Positions 40,386 to 47,999 of a stretch of 47,999 bases of DNA are shown here, one piece after another (positions within the stretch are counted from its first letter, which is position 1; every line of letters starts with the position of its first letter). Origin of the DNA: JAPLGE01 sp964355545 (GTDB lineage: Bacteria > Bipolaricaulota > Bipolaricaulia > UBA7950 > UBA9294); assembly GCA_964355545.1 (NCBI GenBank), contig CAYHEK010000002.1:1-47999 (forward strand), in the 5' to 3' direction. The notes below the pieces were generated by a model, which made no database searches, was not told the DNA's origin, and saw only the letters and a list, made by a program, of their open reading frames with translations. The translations under genes were made by a program, and so were the position numbers.

Positions 40386-41711
40386 GTGTTGAACTCTGCG
40401 GAGAAGGGCTACCTCGAGCGGGATCGCTCCCTCCTCGCCGAGGCGATGAAGATCCGGTTCTTCCCGATCGTGCTCGAGTCGAGCCGAGGCTCGCGCATCC
40501 GCGACATCGAGGGCCGGGAGTACCTCGACTTCAGCGGGAGCTGGGCCGTCGCCGGCACCGGGTACGGCCACCCGCGGGTGGTGGAGGCGGTGACGAACCA
40601 GGTTCGAAAGGCCTCGACCAACTCCCCGATCTCCATCCCCTGCCCGCAGACGATCGACCTTGCCGAGCGCCTCGTCGCTCTTTTCCCAGGACACTTTGCG
40701 AAGAAGGTCTGGTTCGGACACTCGGGCTCCGAGGCCGCAGACCTCATCGCGAAGTTCCTTCCCATTGCGAAGAAAAGGCCGAGGATCCTCACCTTCGCCG
40801 GGAGCTACCACGGACAGACCCTGGGAGCGGCGTCCCTCTCAGGCCACACTGCCTCCGCGGCCTTCTCCGGAAGCGCGTCGGTGACCAAGGTTCCCTACCC
40901 ACACCCCTATCGGTTCGCGGGGGACGCACAGGCCTGCTGCGAGGAGCACCTGGGCACGATCCGGCGGCTCCTCGAGCGATCGGCCGCGGAGTACGCCGGG
41001 CTGCTTGTCGAGCCGGTGATGAGCGACGGCGGGGTGATCGTCCCTCCCGAGGGGTTCCTCGCCGGCCTCGCGGTCCTGTGCCGCGAGTACGACCTCTACT
41101 TCGTCGTCGACGAGGTAAAGACGGGGTTCGGCCGGACGGGAAGGATGTTCGCCTTCGAGCACGAGGGGGTCGTCCCCGACGCCGTGATGCTCGGGAAGCC
41201 AATCGCGTCTGGGATCCCGCTGAGCGCCGTCGTGGGGAGGGCGGAGATCCTGGACGCGGTCCCAAGCGGCCACATGATGACGACGGCGGGGAACCCGATC
41301 GCCTGCGCGGCGGGCCTGGCGACCCTGGACGTGATTCTGGAAGAACGCCTTCCCGAGAGGGCGGCGAGGTTGGGGGAGACCTTGCTTGAGGCGCTGCGGG
41401 ACCTCGCGGCGGAGCATCCGGCTATCGGGGACGTGCGCGGGAAGGGGCTCATGATCGGAGTCGAGCTCGTCCGACCCGAGTCAAGGGAGCCGGACCCCGA
41501 GCTTACGCGCAGGCTCTGCTACCGCGCCAAGGAGCTTGGGCTCATCGTCTTCTACGTGGGGACGCACTCGAACGTCATCGAGCTCACCCCTCCGCTCGTC
41601 CTCACGGAAGCAGAGCTTCGCGAGGGGGTCGCCCTCTTCTCCCAGGCCCTCGCGGACGCCGTCGCGGGCAAGGTCTCCGCGGACGACCTCGTCGGCTACG
41701 CCGGTTGGTAG
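40386..41711 (+). CDS. Second class III aminotransferase
   Basis: A 441-residue PLP aminotransferase, distinct from the 33249 enzyme. It shows DIEGREYLDFSGSWAVAGTG (40-59), HSGSEAADLIAKFLPIAKKR, FAGSYHGQTLGAASLSGHT (137-155), FVVDEVKTGFGRTGRMFAFE and the PLP lysine Lys271 in MLGKPIASGIPLSAVV. It resembles omega-amino acid/diamine transaminases rather than GabT itself. The GTG start follows GGAGGGG. It ends the island; its stop lies in a GGTAGG/CCTACC inverted repeat shared with the convergent SDR gene. Having two such enzymes with one importer suggests two successive transaminations or two amino substrates. Confidence 0.85.
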   Translation: MLNSAEKGYLERDRSLLAEAMKIRFFPIVLESSRGSRIRDIEGREYLDFSGSWAVAGTGYGHPRVVEAVTNQVRKASTNSPISIPCPQTIDLAERLVALFPGHFAKKVWFGHSGSEAADLIAKFLPIAKKRPRILTFAGSYHGQTLGAASLSGHTASAAFSGSASVTKVPYPHPYRFAGDAQACCEEHLGTIRRLLERSAAEYAGLLVEPVMSDGGVIVPPEGFLAGLAVLCREYDLYFVVDEVKTGFGRTGRMFAFEHEGVVPDAVMLGKPIASGIPLSAVVGRAEILDAVPSGHMMTTAGNPIACAAGLATLDVILEERLPERAARLGETLLEALRDLAAEHPAIGDVRGKGLMIGVELVRPESREPDPELTRRLCYRAKELGLIVFYVGTHSNVIELTPPLVLTEAELREGVALFSQALADAVAGKVSADDLVGYAGW

Positions 41712-41722
41712 GTCCCGGGTCC

Positions 41723-42505
41723 CTACCCCGCGAGCCCACCTCCATCCACCACGAGGGCTGTGCCTGTGATGAAGGAGGAGGAATCACTTGCGAGGAAGAG
41801 GACCGCCTGGGCGACCTCTTCGGGGGTTCCCATTCTCCCCAGGGGGCGATCGGCCGACTCGGCGAGGAACTCCTCGATCGGGATCCCCAGCTCGGAGGCC
41901 TCGTGGCGGAGCATGGCCGTGTCCGTGTCTCCGGGGCAGACGCAGTTCACGCGGATCCCTTGCCGGCCGTGGTCGATTGCCATCGCCTTCGTGAGGAGGA
42001 CGACCGCGCCCTTCGAGGCGCAGTAGACGGCCGCGTCGCGTCCGCCCGCGATTCCCCAGCCGGAGGCCGTGTTGACGATCGCGCCCCCGCCGGCCTTGGC
42101 CATGATCGGGATGACGAGCCGCGAGAGGAGGAAGATCGATTTCAGGTTCGTCGCCATGACCCGGTCCCACTCCTCTTCGCTCGTCCCGAGCACCGAGGCA
42201 CGACGGATGATCCCGGCGTTATTGAACAGGATGTTGAGTCCTCCCCACGCGGCGACCGTCGCCGCGACCGCGCTCTCGCAGTCGCGCGCAGAGGTGACAT
42301 CTGCGGCGAGGAAGAGGGCGCGGCCGCCTGCCTCTTCGATCTCCTCGACCACCGCGCGGCCTTCAGCCTCGTTTCGGTCCATCACCGCTACCCGCGCCCC
42401 CTCCTCGGCGAAGAGGAGGGCCGTCGCCCGTCCGATCCCCGCCGCTGCGCCCGTGATCAGGGCGACCTTCCCCTCGAGCGCCCTGCACTTCGCTCGTTCC
42501 TTCAC
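41723..42505 (-). CDS. SDR-family dehydrogenase (FabG-like)
   Basis: Classical short-chain dehydrogenase/reductase with NAD(P). The 260-residue protein has TGAAAGIGRATAL (18-30), the Asp-containing VMDRNEA (41-47; an Asp here favours NAD), NNAG (95-98), Ser148, and the Tyr161-x3-Lys165 catalytic pair (YCASK). It ends ITGTALVVDGGGLAG. GGAGGTGG precedes the GTG start. It is the last gene of the operon running from 47836, 34 bases after the AcoX-like gene. Substrate unknown; a hydroxy acid or sugar alcohol is likely from the family. Confidence 0.9.
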   Translation of the reverse strand: MKERAKCRALEGKVALITGAAAGIGRATALLFAEEGARVAVMDRNEAEGRAVVEEIEEAGGRALFLAADVTSARDCESAVAATVAAWGGLNILFNNAGIIRRASVLGTSEEEWDRVMATNLKSIFLLSRLVIPIMAKAGGGAIVNTASGWGIAGGRDAAVYCASKGAVVLLTKAMAIDHGRQGIRVNCVCPGDTDTAMLRHEASELGIPIEEFLAESADRPLGRMGTPEEVAQAVLFLASDSSSFITGTALVVDGGGLAG

Positions 42506-42539
42506 ACGCCACCTCCTTGATCGACCTTGACGAATCCGC

Positions 42540-43694
42540 CTACTCGCCCTCGCTCGAGACCCGGTAGATGACCCCTTCCCTGTACCCGGTCACGACCGGG
42601 ACGTAGCCCGAGAGCTCCCGGTCAAGGTCTGGATCCCCGGTGTCGACGAGGAAGGGACGCCCTCGCAGCGCCGCGATCTTCGTCGGGGTTGCGACGACGA
42701 CGAGGTTCTCCTTGCCCACCCTGCGGATCACCTCCGGGCTGAGCGGCTGGTTCCCCCGGCCGAAGAGGTATCCTTGCCCACCGATCGGGGTGACGAGGAT
42801 CTTCGCCGGAAGCCCTCCTTGGAGGAAATTGAGGAGCCGCGCTTCGCTCGCGTCGGCCGCGACGAGGCGCCCCCCGCGCACGGCGTCGACGCCGAGGAGC
42901 GTCTTCTCAAGACCCATACGCTCCAGGATCGCGCGCGTCGTCGTCCCGGGCCCGACGAGGTAGAGGGTCCCCTCCTCCGTTCGGGCGAGGACCTCACCCG
43001 CGATCGCCTCCATGGACGCAGCTTCGCCGACGGCGCTCGGCATTTTCGCAGTCTGCAAAAGGCGCGGCTCCGCCGGGACGCGGAGGTAACCGTAGAGCCG
43101 CGTCGAGACGACTCCGCGACGGAGCTTCTCCTCGTCGACGTCCATCACCTCGGCCTCGCGCAAGCGAGGGACGCGACCGCGGAGGTAGGACAGGGCGAGG
43201 TCTCCCGCGCAGCGCGGGCTCACGGCGAAGACGGCGGAGTGCATCTTGACCCCGGCGGGGATCCCGAGCACAGGAAGTCTCTCTCCGATCGCGTCGAAGA
43301 TGTCGCGCGCCGTGCCGTCCCCACCGGCGAAGAGAAGGAGAGAGACCCTGCGGCGCTCCATCTCCTCTGCCGCCCTTTTTGTGTCCTCGGCGGTCGTCCG
43401 CCCTTCCCGGATCGTACCCACGACCGTCGGGACGAACCCGCTCCGCCTCGCCGCCTCCTCGCCCATCTCGCTTGGGTAGGTCAAAAGCTCCATCTCGCTT
43501 CGGATCGCAAGGAGTGCCTCTAGGGCTTGACGAGCGCGTTCGCCCGCCTGGGGGTCTGCCCCCAACTCGCGAGCCCTCCTCTGGACGAGCGTGCCGTCGC
43601 TCCCTTTGAGGGCGACCCTCCCCCCAAGGCCGGCCACGGGGTTGACGACGAGGCCGAGCCTTCTCTTTTCTGACTGCCTCGCGCGTTCGTCCAT
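42540..43694 (-). CDS. AcoX-like / ATP-NAD kinase family protein
   Basis: A 384-residue protein with the NAD-kinase/diacylglycerol-kinase fold: LGLVVNPVAGLGGRVALKGS at the start (13-32), the GGDGTARD phosphate motif (124-131), and GIPAGVKMHSAVFAVSP (144-160). The C-terminal half is the extra domain found in AcoX-type proteins (TLYLVGPGTTTRAILERMG). Whether it phosphorylates NAD is unknown; AcoX proteins often sit beside acetoin or amino-acid operons. It begins 5 bases after gcvPB, so it is tightly linked to glycine decarboxylase. Confidence 0.85.
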   Translation of the reverse strand: MDERARQSEKRRLGLVVNPVAGLGGRVALKGSDGTLVQRRARELGADPQAGERARQALEALLAIRSEMELLTYPSEMGEEAARRSGFVPTVVGTIREGRTTAEDTKRAAEEMERRRVSLLLFAGGDGTARDIFDAIGERLPVLGIPAGVKMHSAVFAVSPRCAGDLALSYLRGRVPRLREAEVMDVDEEKLRRGVVSTRLYGYLRVPAEPRLLQTAKMPSAVGEAASMEAIAGEVLARTEEGTLYLVGPGTTTRAILERMGLEKTLLGVDAVRGGRLVAADASEARLLNFLQGGLPAKILVTPIGGQGYLFGRGNQPLSPEVIRRVGKENLVVVATPTKIAALRGRPFLVDTGDPDLDRELSGYVPVVTGYREGVIYRVSSEGE

Positions 43695-43699
43695 CGGCG

Positions 43700-45283
43700 C
43701 TAGCGGATCGGCCGCTCGAACTTCCTCTTGTACGCCCTCCAGGTGATCGCCCAGCGAGAGGGGTCGTCGAACGGAGCCGGATCGATCCTGTGGACCGTGC
43801 TGTGGTGGGGGGCGTTCTTCACGACTTCAGGGTCGGAGCGGGCCTCCTCCGCCACGTGGCGCAGGATCGCCGCGTACTCGTCGAGGTCGCCCTTCGAGAA
43901 CGACTCGGTCGGCTCGAGCGTGCACGGCTCGGGGACGACCCACGGGTGGTGGCTCGTCCAGTAGTGGACCCCGAAGTCGGCGGCGCGCAGCCCCACGTCC
44001 TCGGAGTGGACCCCCGTCTCGTTCGTCAACCCCGAAAGGCTATAGCGGACCTGCTCGAGGCGTCGCGTCCCCGGCGCGTAGGGGGCGCTCCACCCGGGGA
44101 TCGAGAGGACCTTCTTCTCGAGGTAGTTGTTGTTGAGGACCGCCGTCTCGGCGACCTTCCTCAGGCCGTCTGCGCCGAGGCCCATCACCCACGCGTAGGC
44201 CTTGACGACCGCGGGGACGACCCCGTAGAAGGATCGCACCTTCCCGATCGAGCGCGGCCGGTCGTAGTCGAAGCGATACCTCGTCCCGTCGAACTCGACG
44301 AGAGGGGCGGGAAGAAAGGGCGCGAGCGCCTCGGTTACACCCACGGCGCCGACCGCCGGCCCGCCGCACCCGTGGGGGGTGGAGAAGGTCTTGTGCAGGT
44401 TGAAGTGGACGAGGTCGAAGCCGGCGTCCCGGGCGCGGGTGATCCCGAGGAGCCCGTTCGCGTTCGCCTGGTCGTAGGACGAGAGGCCGCCCGCGTCGTG
44501 GACGAGCCGCACGAACTCCTCGATCTTGGGGTTAAAGATCCCCGTGTCCTCGGGGTTCGTGATCATGAGCCCCGCCGTCCGCTCGGAGAGGGCCCTCTTC
44601 AGGGCCTCGACCTCGGGGTAACCCCGCGGCCCCGGGTAGAGGGTGATCACCTTGAACCCGGCCGTCTTCGCGCAGGCGGCGTCGGAGGGGTGGGAGAAGA
44701 TCGTCGTGATCATCTCGTCGCGCTGCTCTCCCTGTCCGCGTTCTTCATGGTAGGCGCGGATGAGGGAGGCGTTCGTGTAAATCGCGGCGGAGCCGGCCCC
44801 CGGCTGAAGGGAGAACCGATCCATCCCCGAGATCTCCTTGAGGATCCCCTCAAAGCGGTAGAGGATCTCGAGGATCCCTTGGACTGTCTCCTCGGCCTGG
44901 AGGGGATGGATCTCCGTGACCTGCTCGAGGCGCGCGAGCTCCTCGTTCACCTTGGGGCTGTACTTCATCGTGCAGGTTCCCTGGCCGACGTCGACGTTTA
45001 GATCGAGGCCGAGGGTCTCCTGCGAGAGCCGCATGTAGTGGCGCACGACCTGGGGCTGGGAGATCTCGGGGAGGGCCGGCGGCCTCTCGCGTCGCATCCC
45101 CTGCGGAAGTGTTGCCAGGACGTCTCCGACCTCCATCCGCATCGCTTTCTCGACCGGCGGGACGAGGAGGCCGCGCTCGCCCGGGTGGCCGAGTTCGAAG
45201 ACGATCGGCTCGTCCCACTTCGCCTGGTGAAAGCGGCGCAGCCGCGGCTCCTTCTGCGACCGCTCCGTCTTCTTCGTCTTCAT
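43700..45283 (-). CDS. gcvPB: Glycine dehydrogenase (decarboxylating) subunit 2
   Basis: PLP-bearing half of P-protein of the glycine cleavage system: glycine is decarboxylated and its aminomethyl group passed to H-protein. The 527-residue protein (a little longer than typical) contains HPSDAACAKTAGFKV, the PLP lysine Lys298 in LVHFNLHKTFSTPHGCGGP, YDQANANGLLGI and HHPWVVPEPCTLEPTES. The first 20 residues are Lys/Arg-rich, an unusual tail. One base separates its ATG from the gcvPA stop. No gcvT, gcvH or lpd gene lies in this window, so the rest of the system must be elsewhere. Confidence 0.95.
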   Translation of the reverse strand: MKTKKTERSQKEPRLRRFHQAKWDEPIVFELGHPGERGLLVPPVEKAMRMEVGDVLATLPQGMRRERPPALPEISQPQVVRHYMRLSQETLGLDLNVDVGQGTCTMKYSPKVNEELARLEQVTEIHPLQAEETVQGILEILYRFEGILKEISGMDRFSLQPGAGSAAIYTNASLIRAYHEERGQGEQRDEMITTIFSHPSDAACAKTAGFKVITLYPGPRGYPEVEALKRALSERTAGLMITNPEDTGIFNPKIEEFVRLVHDAGGLSSYDQANANGLLGITRARDAGFDLVHFNLHKTFSTPHGCGGPAVGAVGVTEALAPFLPAPLVEFDGTRYRFDYDRPRSIGKVRSFYGVVPAVVKAYAWVMGLGADGLRKVAETAVLNNNYLEKKVLSIPGWSAPYAPGTRRLEQVRYSLSGLTNETGVHSEDVGLRAADFGVHYWTSHHPWVVPEPCTLEPTESFSKGDLDEYAAILRHVAEEARSDPEVVKNAPHHSTVHRIDPAPFDDPSRWAITWRAYKRKFERPIR

Positions 45284-45284
45284 C

Positions 45285-46679
45285 CTACCTCACCACCTCG
45301 TTGAGCGTCTCGGCGAGCCGGTCGATCTCCGCCTTCGTGCGCACCTCGGTTGTGCAGTAGAGGGCGCACGGCCCAAGCTCGGGGAACTCCGTCGTGAGGT
45401 CCTTCCCGCCGAAGATCCCGTGACGTAGGAGGTCCTTGTTGACCTCCTCGACCGTCCGGCCGCCGGGCGGGAAGCGGACGACGAACTCCCGGAAGTGCGC
45501 CGCGTCAAAGAGCGGCGCGGAGACGCCCGGGACCTCGCCGATCTTCTTCATCGCGTAGTGCGAGCGGGCGAGGATCCCCTCCCCGACCTCGCGCATCCCC
45601 TCTGGGCCCATCAGGGCAAGGTAGACCCCGGCCGTGATCCCGCACAGGGCGGCCGCCGTCCCCACGAACTCCTTCCCCTCCTCCCTTCCGGCGAACGAGG
45701 TCCGCTCGTAGGCGACGTCGCCGAACCCGTACTCCCCCTCGACGCACGTGGGGGCGATCCCAAACAGGCGCGAGGGATACTCCATCACGTAGCGCTCCTC
45801 GTCGCGCGTGGCGATGAACCCGCCGTGCCCTCCGCCGAACTGCATGTGCAGGCCGAGGGGCTGGATGTCACCGCAGGCGATGTCCGCGCCGTAGTCGGCC
45901 GGCGGCTTGAGGATGCCAAGGGAGATCGGGTCGACCGAGACGACCACGAGGGCCCCTTGGTCGTGGGCGATCGCCGAGATCTCCTCCCCGTGCGTCTCGA
46001 TCACTCCCAAGTAGGAGGGGTTCTCGAAGTAGACCGCGGCCGTCCGCGAGGAGACTGCATCGCGGAGCCGGTCGAGGTCGAGCCCGCCGGTCGTTGGATC
46101 GAAGTCGAGGAACCGGATCGCGATCTTTGGCTTTGAGTAGTCGCGGATCTTCGAGGCCTTGTCCGGGCCGGTCGCGCGTGAGAGGAGGACCTCGTGCCGG
46201 CCGGTGATCCGAGAGGCCATGCGGATCGCGGTCGCCGTGGCCTGGAAGCCGTCGTAGGTCGGGACGTTGACGACGTCCATATCGAGAAGCTCGGCCATGA
46301 GGCTTGCGTACTCGAAGAGGGCCTGGAACCGACCGTGATCGTCGTAGGGCTCTCCAGCGTAGGCGGTGAGGAACTCGCTTCGTCGATTGACTTCGTCGCA
46401 GACGGCGGGAACGTAATGCTCGTAACACCCGGCGCCGAGGAAGCTCACGTACTCCCGGCAGGTTATGTTTTTCTTGAGGATCCCCTCCACGTGGCGCCGC
46501 AGCTCGCACTCGGCGAGGAAGGGCTCGGGCAGGTTCAGGCGGCCCCTGAACCTCAGCCGCTCCGGGATCCCGTCGAACAACTCCTCCGCGCTCTTCGCGC
46601 CTACCTCCCGCAGCATCTCTTCCCGCACCGCGGGTACGGAGTTGGGGATGTACGGGTAGACGGTCTTTTCTTCGCTCAT
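45285..46679 (-). CDS. gcvPA: Glycine dehydrogenase (decarboxylating) subunit 1
   Basis: Non-PLP half of the split P-protein, forming an alpha2beta2 enzyme with GcvPB. The 464-residue protein starts YPYIPNSVPAVREEMLREVG, the usual GcvPA N-terminus, and contains FLGAGCYEHYVPAVCDEVN, RSEFLTAYAGEPYDDHGRFQ, DVVNVPTYDGFQATATAI and GYGFGDVAYERTSFA-type segments (here EYGFGDVAYERTSFAGREEG). ATG after GGAGGGAGGG. It follows the class I aminotransferase gene by 32 bases. Confidence 0.95.
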   Translation of the reverse strand: MSEEKTVYPYIPNSVPAVREEMLREVGAKSAEELFDGIPERLRFRGRLNLPEPFLAECELRRHVEGILKKNITCREYVSFLGAGCYEHYVPAVCDEVNRRSEFLTAYAGEPYDDHGRFQALFEYASLMAELLDMDVVNVPTYDGFQATATAIRMASRITGRHEVLLSRATGPDKASKIRDYSKPKIAIRFLDFDPTTGGLDLDRLRDAVSSRTAAVYFENPSYLGVIETHGEEISAIAHDQGALVVVSVDPISLGILKPPADYGADIACGDIQPLGLHMQFGGGHGGFIATRDEERYVMEYPSRLFGIAPTCVEGEYGFGDVAYERTSFAGREEGKEFVGTAAALCGITAGVYLALMGPEGMREVGEGILARSHYAMKKIGEVPGVSAPLFDAAHFREFVVRFPPGGRTVEEVNKDLLRHGIFGGKDLTTEFPELGPCALYCTTEVRTKAEIDRLAETLNEVVR

Positions 46680-46711
46680 CGTGCGTCCCTCCCTCCTTGT
46701 CTTTGGAAACC

Positions 46712-47836
46712 CTACACCTTGCGTCCCTTCGCCGCGGCGAGGGCCTGGGAGACCTTCGCAAGGCCCGTCTTCAAGTCTTCTTGGGATGGCCAGCCGTAGC
46801 CGACGCGGAAGTGGCGGTCGTCCTGCTCGAACCAGTGGCCCGGCCCGACGAAGGTTCGGTAGAGGTCGCGCAGGAGCCGGTAGAAGCGCGGAAGGTCAAG
46901 AGATACCTCCGGTTTGATCCGTGGGAAAGCGACCGCCCCGCCCCGCGGCGCGACGTACTCGAGGTCCTCCTGATGTGCCATCCATTCGGAGACGAGCGCC
47001 GCGCCTTCCTCGACGCTCCTGCGCGCGAGGGCGAGGAGGGCCTCCTTCTTCGCAAGGACGCGTTGGGCGACCGCCTCGTCGAGGATCGAGTTACAAATGT
47101 CGATCTGCTCCTTCGTGGCGAGGAAGGAGTTGAGGAGGGCGCGGTCCTGGCAGGCGATCCAGCCGATGCGGATCCCGGGGAGGCCGTAGGTCTTGGAGAG
47201 CGTGGAGACGCTGATCGCGCGTTTGCTCAGGGAGGCGGCGGTTGGGAGCCTGCCGCCGAAGGAGAGCTCGCGGTAGGTCTCATCGAGGATGAGGATGGAG
47301 CCAGTTGCCTCCACGAGTTTGATCACCGCCTCCAGGGTTTCCGCGGGGATCATCGCACCGGTCGGGTTGTGCGGATAAGTCAGGCTGACGAGCCGCGTCG
47401 TCTTGTTCACCGCTCGCGCGAGGCGATCGAGGTCAAGCTCGTAGCGCTCGGCGAAGGCCAACGGGAGAAGCTCGACCCGCGAGCCCAGGGAGCGCGGGAC
47501 CTCGTAGTTTGAGGGATAGTTGGGGTGGAGGACGACCACCTCATCCCCTGGTTTGAGGAGCGTGGCCGCGGTGACGAAGAGGGCCTGCGCCGCGCCGTTT
47601 GTCACGAGGACCTGATCGGCACTGAGGCCAGGGTAGTCCGCGGCGATCTCCTCGCGCAGGTCGGGCCGGCCGTGGTGGTGCCCGTAGGCGAGGGGGATCC
47701 CCTCGAGGTCAAGGTCGAGGTCGAGTTCGGCCAGGGTGCGGTCGCAGACCGCGCTTTCGCTCAAGTTGTAGGCGATCGCGTCGTAGCCGTACTCCTCGGG
47801 GGACTCCTCTTCGATCGCCATGCGCCGAAACCACAT
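46712..47836 (-). CDS. Class I/II aminotransferase, substrate unknown
   Basis: Fold-type I PLP aminotransferase of the aspartate aminotransferase superfamily, 374 residues. It shows YGHHHGRPDLREEIAADYPG (51-70), VTNGAAQALFV, NPTG (157-160), ILILDETYRE (181-190) and the PLP lysine Lys215 in STLSKTYGLPGIRIGWI, followed by a shorter C-terminal domain. It lies first in the glycine-decarboxylase operon, so glyoxylate/glycine, serine or alanine transamination would fit; the sequence does not fix the substrate. GGAGGTGAG lies 6 bases before the ATG. Confidence 0.88.
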   Translation of the reverse strand: MWFRRMAIEEESPEEYGYDAIAYNLSESAVCDRTLAELDLDLDLEGIPLAYGHHHGRPDLREEIAADYPGLSADQVLVTNGAAQALFVTAATLLKPGDEVVVLHPNYPSNYEVPRSLGSRVELLPLAFAERYELDLDRLARAVNKTTRLVSLTYPHNPTGAMIPAETLEAVIKLVEATGSILILDETYRELSFGGRLPTAASLSKRAISVSTLSKTYGLPGIRIGWIACQDRALLNSFLATKEQIDICNSILDEAVAQRVLAKKEALLALARRSVEEGAALVSEWMAHQEDLEYVAPRGGAVAFPRIKPEVSLDLPRFYRLLRDLYRTFVGPGHWFEQDDRHFRVGYGWPSQEDLKTGLAKVSQALAAAKGRKV

Positions 47837-47886
47837 GAGTAGCTCACCTCCACGTGTCTGTCGTGCCGTGCGAAGAGCGGCTCCCT

Positions 47887-47915
47887 ATCTTATCGGCGGA
47901 CGGATGGGTGACCAA
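47887..47915 (-). promoter_or_regulatory. Promoter of the aminotransferase-gcvP operon
   Basis: Minus strand TTGGTC (47910-47915), 17-base spacer, TAAGAT (47887-47892), giving a leader of about 44 bases. I saw no glycine riboswitch-like structure in so short a leader. Confidence 0.5.
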
Positions 47916-47999
47916 GTCGCGGTCGGAATCCCACCTGCGAATCGAGCCGCCTACCACTTCTTGAAGACGAAGAAGACCGCAGCGAGGATCGCAAGTCAC

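Noticed and set aside
41707..41727. Inverted repeat GGTAGG/CCTACC as a bidirectional terminator
   Set aside because: Only 6 bp of stem and no T tract on either strand.
46680..46711. Glycine riboswitch before gcvPA
   Set aside because: The gap is only 32 bases and the operon promoter lies before the aminotransferase with a leader of about 44 bases, too short for the aptamer.
47951..47999. Minus-strand hydrophobic tail ending FFVFKKW before a TAG, possible C-terminus of a neighbour gene
   Set aside because: In that frame a TGA lies at 47996-47998 and no start codon follows, while TGA is clearly a stop in this genome.

Overview
The window is about 48 kb of GC-rich bacterial chromosome with very dense coding. 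I count 40 protein genes, all with ordinary start and stop use (ATG/GTG/TTG starts, TGA used as stop). I see no rRNA, tRNA, insertion sequence, prophage or CRISPR array. The organism looks like an anaerobic, probably thermophilic, diderm bacterium: it has a tungsten-type aldehyde ferredoxin oxidoreductase, NADH/ferredoxin flavoprotein subunits, a split glycine decarboxylase, a THEP1-type NTPase, an Hsp20, and several secreted beta-rich proteins, two of which end in phenylalanine. A Bipolaricaulota (Acetothermia/OP1)-like origin is my guess from this gene set; the window has no rRNA to prove it.

Layout. 1-4744: coaD (cut by the window start) diverges from an operon of an isocitrate-type dehydrogenase, an MmgE/PrpD dehydratase and mutY. 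4141-10561: secreted hypothetical proteins, an aldehyde ferredoxin oxidoreductase, gyrB. 10570-19173: housekeeping genes (methyltransferase, murE, coaE, a DUF4384-like secreted protein, a YcaQ-like glycosylase, a GNAT-like protein, nadE, hsp20 with a CIRCE-like operator, yidD).

19175-25996 (minus strand): an operon with NuoE-like and NuoF/HydB-like subunits followed by a 1114-residue fusion. The fusion joins a NuoG-type ferredoxin N-terminus, a complete GltD/NfnB-like flavoprotein, two 4Fe-4S clusters and a molybdopterin-oxidoreductase-like domain that appears to lack the metal-ligand residue. An M20 amidohydrolase closes the operon. This is the most unusual system in the window and may be an electron-bifurcating complex.

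26214-30320: Nudix hydrolase, secreted barrel-like protein, dinB, an unknown gene and THEP1. 30393-41711 (plus strand): an amino-acid catabolism island with a eukaryote-type lysine-ketoglutarate reductase and saccharopine dehydrogenase as two overlapping genes, two class III aminotransferases, an acetamidase/formamidase-family protein and a complete branched-chain-type (Liv) ABC importer. 41723-47836 (minus strand): an operon of a class I aminotransferase, gcvPA, gcvPB, an AcoX/NAD-kinase-like protein and an SDR dehydrogenase.

Regulation. Many first genes have a sigma-70-like -10 box only 6-9 bases before the start codon (coaD, coaE, nadE, yidD, the 29737 gene and THEP1), so leaderless mRNAs look common, while genes inside operons have good Shine-Dalgarno sites. 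Several convergent gene pairs share or nearly share stop codons.
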